Shown here piece by piece: positions 17,331 through 25,943 of a stretch of DNA of 64,000 nt. The stretch comes from Flavobacterium oreochromis. GTDB taxonomy: Bacteria > Bacteroidota > Bacteroidia > Flavobacteriales > Flavobacteriaceae. The translations under genes were made by a program, and so were the position numbers. Location: NCBI RefSeq assembly GCF_019565455.1, contig NZ_CP067377.1, forward strand, positions 744,001-808,000. The letters run 5' to 3'. Under the pieces are notes generated by a model. It was not told the DNA's origin. It saw only the letters and a program-made list of their open reading frames with translations, and did no database searches. Numbering within the stretch: position 1 is the first letter of the stretch; every line of letters begins with the position of its first letter.

Positions 17331-18293
17331 AATTATTATCCTTTTGGTTCGCTCGTTCCTAATAGGCACGGATACAGTAAAGACTACCGTTACGGCTTCC
17401 AAGGACAGGAAAAAGATGACGAGTTAAAAGGTGAAGGGAACTACATAAACTTCACTTATAGAGGACACGACCCAAGGGTGGGAAGGTTTTTTGCTGTTGA
17501 CCCGTTGACAAAAGAATATCCTCATTATTCGCCATATAGTTTTAGTGGTAACAAACCTATACAGTACAGGGAACTAGAAGGATTAGAAGAAGCGGTAACC
17601 ACTTTTTCCTATCAAACTATTAGGGGTAGTTCTAAAATGAAAATCATAGGAGCTGATTTAACTATCAACAATACTAAAAGAAGAAATGAAGTGATATTTA
17701 TGGTAGTTAATGGTAATAAATATAGAGCCAATAGTTATGAAACTACTACAGGAAGAGACAGAGGTAGAAAAGATGATTTTAATGGAAACTTCAGTGGGAT
17801 AAAGACTTTAAATGACAAAGATTTGTCTGCAATTTTGGGTTATGCTGATTTTGTTTTTGAAGTTTTTGGAGGTACTGACAGTAAAGAACAAACTGTTATT
17901 CACGAATCTAATGCTAGTCCTTGGAAATCTAAATCTAAATTACTAGATTTTAAAAATAGTATTTATGATTTAATGGGTATAGATGAAAATAGTTTAATAG
18001 GTATTGACGGTGTTGCATATAATGCTAACGAAGTAGGGAATTATTTATGGGGTATGATTTTGGAAGAAGCGGGAGTTATTTTGGATGCAAATACGATTGC
18101 TGAATTAGAAACTCGAGGAAGAAATGATGAACCCCACGAGCAAAAGGCTATAACGGCGGGGAGAAATAAGGAAAAAGTTTTAAAAGTTGATAAAACTGAA
18201 AGAAAAAGAGCTTTTGAATATTATAAAGATGAATATCAAGAACATCTTAAAAAGGAGGAGAAAAGCAAGATTATGAACCATCAGATAATTTAG
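17331..18293 (+). CDS. Orphan RHS C-terminal cassette (+ strand unit)
   Basis: Open from NYYPFGSLVPNRHGYS at 17331 with no start codon. The first likely initiator would be the GTG at 17478. It has [15 protein letters not shown] and the RHS core [19 protein letters not shown], then a variable tip of about 230 aa. Tip motifs include the acidic YNANEVGNYLWGMILEEAG segment and DEPHEQKAITAGRN near the end. This pattern reminds me of toxin-44-like metallopeptidase tips, but the match is weak. A lipoprotein gene follows 12 bp downstream. Without an RHS shell it is a displaced tip. The 269 bp upstream (17062-17330) are a diverged version of the spacer seen in the other units. Confidence 0.72.
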   Translation, partial: NYYPFGSLVPNRHGYSKDYRYGFQGQEKDDELKGEGNYINFTYRGHDPRVGRFFAVDPLTKEYPHYSPYSFSGNKPIQYRELEGLEEAVTTFSYQTIRGSSKMKIIGADLTINNTKRRNEVIFMVVNGNKYRANSYETTTGRDRGRKDDFNGNFSGIKTLNDKDLSAILGYADFVFEVFGGTDSKEQTVIHESNASPWKSKSKLLDFKNSIYDLMGIDENSLIGIDGVAYNANEVGNYLWGMILEEAGVILDANTIAELETRGRNDEPHEQKAITAGRNKEKVLKVDKTERKRAFEYYKDEYQEHLKKEEKSKIMNHQII

Positions 18294-18305
18294 GAGACTG
18301 GAAAG

Positions 18306-18794
18306 ATGTTAGAGAAGATAAATAAAAAAGTATTTATATACGGTATAGTTTTTGGGTTCATATCTTTTCTTGTTTCTTGTGATAGAGATGAAAAACAAAT
18401 TGAAAAAAACAATGTTGATAATTTCAACAAAAATTCCAGTAAATTTGATAATTCTATCGCTTATATAGCCTCAAAATATTTTACTAAAAATGAGAATGTC
18501 AAAGTGATTTTAAGTGATAAAAATTATCAAAAAAATAATATTTACTATGATTCTTCACTAAAGACTATATTAAAAAATACAAATATTAGACTTGTGAATA
18601 TTTATAATAATAATCCTTGTCAGGAAAATAAATTTCCATATGAGTTATTTTTTGAGATTAATTCAACATCGTCTAGGCAATATTATTATGTGTATCGTTT
18701 TTGTGAACACAACTACCTGAATATTGATGAGTCTCTAAATTATAAAGTGATTCCATTAAATAAAAACTGGAAAATGGATATAGAGAAGAATTAA
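18306..18794 (+). CDS. Lipoprotein, candidate immunity protein
   Basis: A 162-aa lipoprotein with signal peptide and lipobox (IVFGFISFLVSC, Cys at about 25), so it is anchored in a membrane facing the periplasm. The mature part is Asn/Lys/Tyr-rich with a conserved-looking Cys pair (NNPCQEN and RFCEHN). No family is recognised. It starts 12 bp after the RHS tip and shares orientation and position with the lipoprotein at 97-806. An immunity role against a periplasm-acting tip is inferred. Confidence 0.65.
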   Translation: MLEKINKKVFIYGIVFGFISFLVSCDRDEKQIEKNNVDNFNKNSSKFDNSIAYIASKYFTKNENVKVILSDKNYQKNNIYYDSSLKTILKNTNIRLVNIYNNNPCQENKFPYELFFEINSTSSRQYYYVYRFCEHNYLNIDESLNYKVIPLNKNWKMDIEKN

Positions 18795-18842
18795 TAAGAA
18801 CCGAGCACCGCTCCTAAATCCTACCAGATGGAAGCACTGTAA

Positions 18843-18909
18843 TTTCCACGATAATTTTAGCAAAAAGCGTCCCTTAATAAACACAAAACCAGCATCACAG
18901 CTGGTTTTG
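18843..18909 (+). terminator. Cassette-end repeat followed by intrinsic terminator
   Basis: 18843-18872 repeats the sequence at 842-870. At 18884-18893/18900-18909 a perfect 10-bp stem (CAAAACCAGC) with a 6-nt loop is followed by T-rich sequence. It ends the cassette transcript and, read from the other side, the ParE operon. Confidence 0.8.
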
Positions 18910-18914
18910 TTGTT

Positions 18915-19208
18915 TTATAAAGTTAATCTATTAGGATTTTGATAATTATTCCAAAAACGAAGGAGTTCAATATCGTTGTTTTGGTTTATGTAGTAGTAAA
19001 GTGTAATTTGTTTTACTATAGGTACTTGAAAAGTATCTTTGTAATTGGTAGGTTTAAAATTTAGATTTTCTTTGGCTAATAATTCTAAAACTTCGGTGGT
19101 TTTATCCATAAAAGTATATACTTCGGCTAGTGTCCATTCACGTTGTAGGTAATCAATATTGTCCCAATAATCTAGTTTAGCAGGTTCAGACCATAGAATT
19201 TTTCTCAT
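18915..19208 (-). CDS. ParE/RelE-superfamily toxin
   Basis: A 97-aa protein with the ParE layout: N-terminal WSEPAKLDYWDNIDYL, a helical hairpin, and C-terminal strands ending QITLYYYINQNNDIELLRFW. Such toxins act on gyrase (ParE) or on ribosome-bound mRNA (RelE). I cannot tell which here. The antitoxin gene ends 3 bp upstream of its start, and the XRE gene lies 10 bp above that. All three probably form one operon. This pair is extra cargo not present in the other units. Confidence 0.85.
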   Translation of the reverse strand: MRKILWSEPAKLDYWDNIDYLQREWTLAEVYTFMDKTTEVLELLAKENLNFKPTNYKDTFQVPIVKQITLYYYINQNNDIELLRFWNNYQNPNRLTL

Positions 19209-19211
19209 CGT

Positions 19212-19457
19212 TTATCGGTTGTATAAATGAGGAAAACGTTTTTTAGTTTCTTCCATTACGGTATTGTGTGAACTTGTTCCTTTTAGTTGCATCGATTCAA
19301 AAGCTTGGTCGATAGCGGTTTTTTGCTCGTTAGTTAAAAAGGTTTCTTTAGAACTACGCATTAACTCTTTTATTTTTTCTACTAAAGAATCGTCTTGTAA
19401 CTCGGTAATCCAGTTAATGATGTGTAATTTATCGTTTTGTAATTGCTGTGCGTTCAT
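19212..19457 (-). CDS. Antitoxin paired with ParE-like toxin
   Basis: An 81-aa acidic/helical protein (MNAQQLQNDKLHIINWITEL) typical of the small Bacteroidota antitoxins encoded upstream of ParE toxins. It shows an N-terminal dimer-type helix region and a C-terminal toxin-binding tail (EETKKRFPHLY). It lies between the XRE gene (10 bp) and the toxin (3 bp). Confidence 0.75.
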   Translation of the reverse strand: MNAQQLQNDKLHIINWITELQDDSLVEKIKELMRSSKETFLTNEQKTAIDQAFESMQLKGTSSHNTVMEETKKRFPHLYNR

Positions 19458-19467
19458 CTTTTTACAA

Positions 19468-19833
19468 TTAAAGTGTGGCTATATTTTTAGCGAAGAAATC
19501 TTTGAATTTCTTATTAGTAAGCATTTTATCTACTAATTTGAAGATAGTTTGCTTGTCTTCTTCTTCCAGTTGTTGAATAAGTTTAATTTGTTCAACTTCT
19601 GTTTTATCTTCTATGGTAATCTCTTGCGGGATACCACCGTCAAAGTTAATTATTTGGTCGGTAGTCATTTCAAAAAGTTGTGCCATTTTTTGTAGCTCTT
19701 CTACAGCTAAACTTCTCATCCCTTTTTCAATCTTGCTATAAGCCGACTTGTCTACGCCAATATGATTGGCAACCTCAATTTGCTTGAGTTTTTTTTGTTC
19801 TCGTATGTTTTTTATGTTCTCTGCTAAATCCAT
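19468..19833 (-). CDS. XRE-family transcriptional repressor (unit C, left)
   Basis: 121 aa. HTH at about residues 6-62 (LKQIEVANHIGVDKSAYSKI). A Gln/Glu/Lys-rich tail follows, with a QTIFKLVDKMLTNKKFKDF end that resembles those of the other unit repressors. It is divergent from an ATPase gene of which only the first about 27 codons survive. It reads into the antitoxin/toxin pair, so it probably regulates both itself and that operon. Confidence 0.87.
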   Translation of the reverse strand: MDLAENIKNIREQKKLKQIEVANHIGVDKSAYSKIEKGMRSLAVEELQKMAQLFEMTTDQIINFDGGIPQEITIEDKTEVEQIKLIQQLEEEDKQTIFKLVDKMLTNKKFKDFFAKNIATL

Positions 19834-19837
19834 AGCT

Positions 19838-19868
19838 CAAAAGTATTTAAAATAGCTATATTTTGCAA
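19838..19868 (-). promoter_or_regulatory. Bacteroidota-type promoter of XRE C-left
   Basis: On the - strand, a -33 TTG (19866-19868) and a -7 TACTTTTG (19838-19845) are separated by 20 bp, matching the TTG/TAnnTTTG consensus. The start codon is only a few bases downstream, so the leader is very short or absent. Confidence 0.6.
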
Positions 19869-19959
19869 ATTGTATCAAAAATAAAAACAAATAAGTTTCT
19901 TTAATAAAAACTTTTATTTATTTTTGGAGTTGTTAAATTAACCACAAATATTTTTATAT

Positions 19960-20040
19960 ATGTCAAATCTCAACACATCAAACCCCAACCACTACCTCTA
20001 CGAAACCAAACACTTAAAAATAGCCATATTAGGCGGTATC
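19960..20040 (+). pseudogene. 5' fragment of a unit ATPase gene (+ strand)
   Basis: ATG at 19960. It encodes MSNLNTSNPNHYLYETKHLK and then IAILGGI, the intact start of the ATPase. After the first 27 or so codons the sequence switches abruptly, at about 20040, to the opposite strand of another ATPase copy. Confidence 0.85.
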
Positions 20041-20611
20041 AGGTGAGTTCTGCGACTTTACTTTGTAAATGTGTTTTTCCTGCTCCCGAACTTCCCAAAG
20101 AGATACAATGTAACGGATTGTTGGTTTTCCTGCTGGTAAAGATTAAGTACATTAACAAGCGGTTGATTTCTTCTCCGATTACTCCGCTTTTCCCTATTAA
20201 TTCCTGTGTTTGTTCAATTAAATTTTCTTGTGCTAAAAATTCCTTTGCTTGTTTGATTTCTTTTTCAGTTAATACTTTTACTTGTTTTTCGTATTGTTTG
20301 TTTTGGTTTTCTACTTCCTGTAATCTGTAGTTTTCCAGTTCGTTGGTTAACTGATCTAAATCTCGTCTTACGATGGTAGTACCTATTTCTAGTCGCTCGG
20401 CTACTTTTCTGGTTAGTTTTTCTATACTTGTGTCGTTGTATAAATCAATATTCTGTCTTAAAACTTGCTCTGTTTTTACTTTTTGTATTCCTAATGTTAC
20501 TCGTAGAGCTTCTAAATTGTTGAACCTGATACCGCCTAATATGGAGATTTTTAGGTGTTTGGTTTCGTAGATGTAGTGGTTGGGGCTTGATGTGTTGAGA
20601 TTGTTTTGCAT
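20041..20611 (-). pseudogene. 5' part of a unit ATPase gene (unit C, right)
   Basis: The N-terminal 190 codons of the ATPase (MQNNLNTSSPNHYIYETKHL to SKVAEL) are intact in frame and include Walker A GSSGAGKT. The gene ends at the inverted junction, so Walker B, the winged helix and both recombinases are lost. Its protein differs from copies A and B and resembles copy D, with the VENQNKQYEKQVKVLTEKE linker. It is divergent from the XRE gene at 20753. Confidence 0.85.
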
Positions 20612-20699
20612 AAAATATTATTTGCTATATAAGTTATAACCGCAAATATATTAAAATATAACATATAAGATATATTAAATAAATATTTTCAAACCGATA

Positions 20700-20730
20700 T
20701 TGCTTTATAAGTTGTTAAAACATACATTTG
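20700..20730 (+). promoter_or_regulatory. Bacteroidota-type promoter of XRE C-right
   Basis: -33 TTG at 20700-20702 and -7 TACATTTG at 20723-20730, 20 bp apart, with the ATG at 20753. The flanking DNA holds repeated TATAAGTTRTTAA-like motifs (about 20626 and 20706) that could be repressor sites. Confidence 0.65.
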
Positions 20731-20752
20731 TTAACTAATAAAGTATATTTCA

Positions 20753-21112
20753 ATGAATTTAGGAGATACACTCAAAAAAGTAAGAGAAGCTAAAGGACTT
20801 TCACAAAAAGAACTAGCAGGACTACTAGATATGCCACAACCACAATACAGCCGTATTGAAGGCGGTAAAACCGACCCTTCTTTTGGTACTATAAATAAAA
20901 TTGCTAATGCTTTAAATGTTACATTATCTGAACTCTTTAGAGCTGATGAAATTTTTGATGATGTAAACACCTACGATAAAACATTGATTGAAAAACTACA
21001 ACACTTGGATTCTCTCAATGAAGATGAAAAAAAATCTATTTATACACTTATAGATTCTTTGATTACAAAGAAAAAACTTAAAGATAATTTGCAAAACCTA
21101 GCAAACTTATAA
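20753..21112 (+). CDS. XRE-family transcriptional repressor (unit C, right)
   Basis: 119 aa. HTH at about residues 6-62 (LSQKELAGLLDMPQPQYSRI, then GGKTDPSFGTINKIANALNV). The C-terminal KKKLKDNLQNLANL tail is the same as that of the broken repressor at 27668, although the HTH parts differ. This suggests that the DNA-binding half diversifies while the tail is kept. It is followed by the unit-end hairpin. Confidence 0.88.
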   Translation: MNLGDTLKKVREAKGLSQKELAGLLDMPQPQYSRIEGGKTDPSFGTINKIANALNVTLSELFRADEIFDDVNTYDKTLIEKLQHLDSLNEDEKKSIYTLIDSLITKKKLKDNLQNLANL

Positions 21113-21122
21113 CCCACAAAAA

Positions 21123-21203
21123 AACACGCCCGTAAGCGTGTTCTTTATATCCTTTTATTTTTTACTCTTTGACCACCCGAAAGGATTCGGGCGGTAGCGG
21201 GGG
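21123..21203. terminator. Unit-end hairpin and REP junction (unit C, right)
   Basis: Conserved AACACGC/GCGTGTT hairpin at 21123-21142. It is followed at 21171-21203 by the REP-like GACCACCCGAAAGGATTCGG palindrome that marks the junction with the next cassette. Confidence 0.75.
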
Positions 21204-21238
21204 ACGTTTGCGTAGCAGAAGCATCTTAAAATTTTGGC

Positions 21239-21748
21239 TCACACTTCGGAGAGCTGGGTTCCTGCTCCATCTGGAAACATTCCTAATTTAATTGCTCTTA
21301 ATTTTTCTAAATATGAAGTTTTTTTAATTTTAAAATGATTAACAGATAAGTCTAAATTACTCAAATCTGTAAATGGAGTGTCATTCGAATTTAATTTCCA
21401 AATAATATTTATCTCATCTTCAATAAGAAATGAAAATATAGTAAAATCATCACAAAAAGTGCCAAATATTACTAAATATTTTCTTATTTGATCATCATTA
21501 GAATTTTTTAATCGTTGTTCTAACTTCTTAAAAAGTGTCTCTTTTTCGTAGTCATAATCCATGTCAATATCATACGAATTGCCTATTTTTTCAAGTCCTT
21601 TAATTAAATATCCTTTTATATAGATAATATCTTCATCTGTACCAATAGGGTTGTCTCCAAACCAAACCTTCGAATATCCCATCCAATTTTGTTTGTCGGT
21701 TATTTCATATTGAACAGCAAACTCTTCTTTATTTCCAATTAATTTCAT
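21239..21748 (-). CDS. Candidate immunity protein (Imm42-like)
   Basis: A 169-aa protein starting [20 protein letters not shown], with [11 protein letters not shown] and I-G-T-D-E-D near the front. These recall Imm42-type immunity proteins, which begin with an F-A-I strand and a W-x-x-G motif. The match is from memory. The ATG overlaps the stop of the RHS tip by four bases (ATGA), strong evidence of a toxin/immunity pair. The last residues (GAGTQLSEV) run into palindromic REP-like DNA, so the true C-terminus may be altered. Confidence 0.7.
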   Translation of the reverse strand: MKLIGNKEEFAVQYEITDKQNWMGYSKVWFGDNPIGTDEDIIYIKGYLIKGLEKIGNSYDIDMDYDYEKETLFKKLEQRLKNSNDDQIRKYLVIFGTFCDDFTIFSFLIEDEINIIWKLNSNDTPFTDLSNLDLSVNHFKIKKTSYLEKLRAIKLGMFPDGAGTQLSEV

Positions 21749-22785
21749 GATTTCTGTATTTGATTAGGCACTTGGTCTATTGGTATTTGTCTAGGTTGTC
21801 CTCCTTTTGTCCTACCATCTGTTGATCCATTCCAATGCCAATTTCCATTCCCATCTGATTGGAAGCGATGATAAATTGCTTTTTTTCCTTTTCCTTCTTT
21901 TGTCCATCTAACATTTTCATTCTTTGGATCGGCTTTACTCTCTAACCACAAATTTTCATGATTTTTTGGAAGAACGCTTTTTGAAGAATTATATGGCAAC
22001 CTACCTCCACTAGGATCATGATGACCCGGATTTTCATATATAAGATATCCGCCATCTTCTGATTTAAGAGCACTGTGCCTTTTAATTGCTTCCTTTAAAT
22101 AGTTTTGATCAGAATATCTAGCTTTTCCATCATTGACTCTTTGTATAACTCCTGCTAAATAACTATCATCTAATTTTGAAGGATCATTTGTGAAAACTTC
22201 AAGAGGACTTGGATTGTATGCTTTATCTTTACTATTAATAGGTGTAAATAAGAAAGATGTTCCACTTGGTCGCTCAGTAATTTTCAATGTACCATAATCA
22301 AACTTTATATACCTCTCTGTAATTTCACTTGTCCTTCCAAAATTTGGACTCATATAATCACTTAGTAAAGAAGTAGCTAAACCTAAACCTTTAAGAAAAT
22401 TGGTCCAACCAGATTTTGGAGTTTTATTCGCTGTTTTTGACACCATTTTAATAGCGTCATCATATGTGAATTTTGAAAGTTCTACTGCATTTTTTGTCGT
22501 AACCAAAGCATCTGCTACATCTTTAGTTTCAGCTCCCTCAAGTTCTAACATATCAATAACCCTATTACAACTAAATGCATATGGAGAATTCCAAGGGAAA
22601 TTTTCTTCCAACGGATCAACCGCAAAAAACCTACCCACTCGTGGATCGTGCATTCTAAAAGTATAGTTGAGTGAGTTCCCTTCCCCTTTTAACTCATCAT
22701 CTTTTTCCTGACCTTGGAAGCCGTAACGATATGATTCTGAGCTACCGTGTCTATTAGGCACCAACTGGCCAAAAGGATAATAATT
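21745..22785 (-). CDS. Orphan RHS C-terminal cassette (- strand unit C)
   Basis: Open from [16 protein letters not shown] at 22785 (no ATG, a TTG at 22764), through [19 protein letters not shown] and the RHS core [19 protein letters not shown], then a variable tip of about 260 aa. The last 80 residues carry [20 protein letters not shown], a [18 protein letters not shown] motif and a Gln/Pro-rich end. This His/Trp-rich pattern looks like a compact nuclease-like or related toxin tip, but I cannot assign a family. It is a displaced tip of the full RHS gene farther right, separated from it by unit D. Confidence 0.75.
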   Translation of the reverse strand, partial: NYYPFGQLVPNRHGSSESYRYGFQGQEKDDELKGEGNSLNYTFRMHDPRVGRFFAVDPLEENFPWNSPYAFSCNRVIDMLELEGAETKDVADALVTTKNAVELSKFTYDDAIKMVSKTANKTPKSGWTNFLKGLGLATSLLSDYMSPNFGRTSEITERYIKFDYGTLKITERPSGTSFLFTPINSKDKAYNPSPLEVFTNDPSKLDDSYLAGVIQRVNDGKARYSDQNYLKEAIKRHSALKSEDGGYLIYENPGHHDPSGGRLPYNSSKSVLPKNHENLWLESKADPKNENVRWTKEGKGKKAIYHRFQSDGNGNWHWNGSTDGRTKGGQPRQIPIDQVPNQIQKS

Positions 22786-23333
22786 TATGCGTTTTTTACT
22801 AGGGTTGCCACTACTTTGGGTATGTCTTTTCTGACAAAACCAGTAAAAAAAATTTTCCTGCTTGCCTTATTACCTACTAAAGTCACTATTTTAAAAGAAC
22901 GTTTACTTATATATGTCCTCAAAGATAACGTTTTTACACATATGCAGTATTGTTTGGTATAAAAAAGACAATCGTTGCTTAAATAGCTTATAAATGCGTG
23001 ATATTGGTATTTGTGGGTACTTTCTGCTATAAGACATCTTGCTTATATCCTTTTTATATCGATGAGAAAAAAGTCGGCTCTAGTGGGAATATGGTGGGCT
23101 TATCCTCGGGACATCTACGGGACATCCATATATAATCCTTAAAAAATAATTGTACTAAAATAGCTATACAGTTTTTGATGATTTTACTAAAATAGCTATA
23201 CAGTTTCTTTAATTTCTTTTTTATCAATCGTAATGCTTTAAATCGTTTTTTTAATCGGTTAAACAAGGCAGGTACAAAACAGTCTTTGAGTGTTTGCTTG
23301 TAGTCGGCAGGTTCTTTAGTCAACCGTAGCTCG
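22786..23333. other. Spacer between RHS tip and GC-rich block (unit D)
   Basis: Nearly identical to 12657-13200, with the same boundary next to NYYPFG and the same GGGACATC repeats. A small - strand frame (23395 down to 23054, MPFNVYRSIRELTDWQ...) is the homologue of the 61-aa frame at 13077. It is longer here because of one extra T. Confidence 0.55.
23154..23206. repeat. Two 21-bp direct repeats (iteron-like), unit D copy
   Basis: ACTAAAATAGCTATACAGTT plus T at 23154-23174 and 23186-23206, the same pair and spacing as at 13022-13074. Confidence 0.6.
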
Positions 23334-23409
23334 ATTTTTAAAGAAGATTGCCAGTCGGTTAATTCTCTTATGGAACGATACACATTAAAAGGCAATCTTC
23401 TTTAAAAAT
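23334..23409. repeat. 19-bp perfect hairpin, unit D copy
   Basis: ATTTTTAAAGAAGATTGCC (23334-23352) pairs with 23391-23409, the same as 13201-13277. Confidence 0.7.
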
Positions 23410-23975
23410 GAGCCCTGCGGAGCTTGCGGAGCAGTTTTGCGGTTCTACATTAACACCCCCAAGCACCGCAGGGAAGTAAAAAGGCGTTATGCGTTTAGTG
23501 GTATAAAAAAGCCTTTTTACTTACCGAGGAGCGATGTGGCGGTGTTGCGGCAATGTACCGAAGCCTGCGACACGGAATGCGGACGAGGAGGCACGACGAG
23601 GAGCAATGTGGCGCAGTGTGCTGAAAGCATAGCCCTGAAGTATAGCGAAGCGTTACAAAATATTCGGCTAGTGGCTCTGCCACACCTTGCAGGGCGTACT
23701 GAGAGTACAGGGAGCAACCGCCATATTAACAAGGGGCGACAGATGCAAAAGACGGCAAAACGTAGCTTGCGGAGTTTTTGCGGTCTTGCAGATGTAATAG
23801 CCCCGACGACCGATGGAAGTGAACGTGTGAAGACGAGGACAAGCGAACCAGTATATAAAACGGCTCTTTTTTCGGAGTGGTTTTATATACTGGTTTGCTT
23901 GTGGACTGTGGAACGGAGAGAGGAACGAACGACTGGAACAGCCGAGCGGAACAAAGAGAACGACCGGAGGGAGAC
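23403..23975 (+). ncRNA. GC-rich structured block, copy 3 (candidate RNA or origin)
   Basis: Homologous to 13262-13886 over its whole length, with local replacements. The short hairpin is GTGGC-TCT-GCCAC (23671-23683) where copy 1 has GTAGC-TTT-GCTAC, a changed but still paired position. The 23-bp stem (23839-23861/23880-23902) is identical, but its loop is short and lacks the REP seen in copy 1. Structure is kept while loops vary, which fits selection for folding. It lies just downstream of Int2 in the unit. Confidence 0.5.
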
Positions 23976-24000
23976 CGCTTGATTGCCTTTCTTTGGAAGA

Positions 24001-24903
24001 TTATTTGATTGGGTGAAAAGTGTTTATCATTTCGTGAAGTTCTTCTAAATTGTCTTGCTGATACCTTTCTGTACTGCTGATATATCTATGTCCTGCAAGA
24101 TATTGTGTTTTTCTTAAGTTGTGGATTTTAAGCCAGTTTACTATCACGCTATTTCTAATTTGGATAGCATTTTGATAATTGTAATTGATTAGTTTTAGTT
24201 CATCGCTTAACTTTTTTAATACGTTGCTGATGTTCGTATTTCCGTAGCTTGAAAAAAATAAATTATCAGTTGTTGGCTGTTGGTTTTTAAGAGATTGCTT
24301 CGTTCCTCGCAATGACAGGTTGGGGCGGATTTGTTGTATATACTCCATCATTTCCATTAGTTGCCACGGTTTTAATTCTAATGTTCTTGCGTTGGTTTTT
24401 GTGGTTTGTGGAATGTGTATTTTGCCTTTGTAAAGTTCTACGTGTTCTTCTTTTAAGTGTTGTAATTCCTTGGTGTGTAAACCTTGATAAACCAATAATC
24501 CTATAATAATTTTGTTTCGTTTTCTGGCTAGATCATTGGCTGTAGTTTCGTAACTATAATATAAATCCTCTAACTCGTCTGCTGTTAATAAATGTCCTAG
24601 TACTGTTTTTACTTTTCCTTTGATGTTGATTGTTTCTATTGGATTATCTACTCTGTAATTTTCTTCTTGTAAGTAGTTGAAGTATATTTTTAAGTTCCCA
24701 ATGTAGCTTTGTAAAGTGTTGGTTTTTATTCCTGTTTTTTTAAGCTGTTCGATGTATTTTAAGAATGTTTTGTAATCTATGCTTTCTTTAGTAGTTCCAA
24801 AATTATTCATCCATATATCTAGGCGAGCGATAGCCCTTTGGAATATTGGAAAACTCTTGTTGCTGTAGCCGTTTTTCTCTAAGTAATGTATGAAGTTGTT
24901 CAT
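24001..24903 (-). CDS. Tyrosine recombinase Int2, copy D (REP inserted in frame)
   Basis: 300 aa, otherwise almost identical to 5758-6627, with the same replaced first Arg (GLHTKEL) and the intact [14 protein letters not shown] box. At 24265-24330 a REP-like sequence adds in-frame residues including [12 protein letters not shown] between the IRP and NLFFSSYGN segments, where copy B has QIVPKHEE. This is a loop position before the catalytic C-terminal boxes, so the protein may still fold. The start overlaps the end of Int1. Confidence 0.82.
   Translation of the reverse strand: MNNFIHYLEKNGYSNKSFPIFQRAIARLDIWMNNFGTTKESIDYKTFLKYIEQLKKTGIKTNTLQSYIGNLKIYFNYLQEENYRVDNPIETINIKGKVKTVLGHLLTADELEDLYYSYETTANDLARKRNKIIIGLLVYQGLHTKELQHLKEEHVELYKGKIHIPQTTKTNARTLELKPWQLMEMMEYIQQIRPNLSLRGTKQSLKNQQPTTDNLFFSSYGNTNISNVLKKLSDELKLINYNYQNAIQIRNSVIVNWLKIHNLRKTQYLAGHRYISSTERYQQDNLEELHEMINTFHPIK
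24265..24330 (-). repeat. REP insertion inside Int2 coding sequence
   Basis: Contains GATTGCTTCGTTCCTCGCAA (24293-24312), a dispersed bacterial palindromic repeat type that also occurs at 13732-13752 and 13804-13824. Next to it is a TTGTTGGCTGTTGG stretch. It replaces the 8 or so codons of copy B and keeps the frame. Confidence 0.75.
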
Positions 24904-25850
24904 TGCCTTTTTCTTTTGATTTATCTTCTAATAAGTGGGTATAAATTTGTGTGCTTTCTAAAGAACTATGCCCTAAAAATTGACTGATGGTTTCGATGTT
25001 GGCACCTTTTTCGAGTAAATGCGTTGCTATTGAGTGGCGTAGTATATGCGGTGTGAGCCTCCCCAACCCCTCCATAGGAGGGGCTTTCCCTAATACCGCT
25101 TGCTTTTTCTATGGCTCTTAATCTGTTGCATAGTGTTTGTCCTAATAACTGTGTCCCTCTGTAATTGATTAATAGATATTCGGTTTGTTTATAATTGTAA
25201 AAAGTTGGTCTAAAGTCGTAAATGTATTCTTCAATAATTTTCAGATTGTACTGGTTTATTGGCACATATCTTTCTTTATAATTCTTTCCTTTTCTAACAT
25301 AAATCCGTTCTTTATCGAATAGAATATCTTTGATTTCAAGGTTTATGGCTTCGTTTCTTCGTAGTCCGCAACTGTATAACAATACCAGTATCACTTTGTC
25401 CCTTTTTCTAATTCTTTCCTGCCCATTACTGTTATTGGTGGCTTTAAATAATTGTTTGATTTCTTCTTGGGTGAGGATTTGTAAACTGTCTCTTTGGCTT
25501 TATTCTTCTCGCTTTAGATGTATCGGTAAAGCTTTGGCACTGTGTTCTTTTAGATAATCGTTAAACTTAAATAAGGCTTGTATGTGCTTGTTTAGATAGG
25601 CTTTATAGAGTCCTCCATCTCTTGTTTGATTGTCTCTTTTTTTTTAAATATTCGTAGTAGTCTTTTATATTTTGTACTGTAATTAAGCTTATTTGATTGA
25701 TGTTATATTCTTCCAAGTAATGAAAAAACTCTTTGAGGTGATTGGGTAAACTTTTTTGTGTACTCTCGGCATAACCCAGTATGTCTAACCAGTTTTTAAA
25801 ATCCTTGTGTATTTCTCGATAGCTTTCGTTTTTAATACTAAATTTTTCAT
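24803..25850 (-). pseudogene. Tyrosine recombinase Int1, copy D (broken)
   Basis: Homologous to 6527-7565 but more decayed. One A is missing near the start (after MKNLVL). There is an expanded T-run at about 25640 and a TAA in the EEYNQRD segment. It has the same extra G before the REP as copy B (about 25090). The catalytic segments CGLRRNEA, HILRHS, LGHSS and QIYTH are all readable. The REP-like palindrome at 25058-25090 again lies between the domains. Confidence 0.85.
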
Positions 25851-25878
25851 AAGCCCCCTAACCCCCAAAGGGGGAATT
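25851..25878 (-). repeat. REP-like element upstream of Int1 (copy D)
   Basis: CCCCCTAACCCCCAAAGGGG palindrome, again directly before the Int1 start codon. Confidence 0.65.
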
Positions 25879-25943
25879 TTGTTTATGGTTAATAATTATT
25901 TTTTGGTGTATGTTATTTTTTGGATTATTTTTACTTCTTACAC

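Noticed and set aside
17124..17402. 92-aa - strand ORF upstream of the + strand RHS tip
   Set aside because: It overlaps the RHS core coding frame antisense, and the corresponding frame differs in the other spacers.
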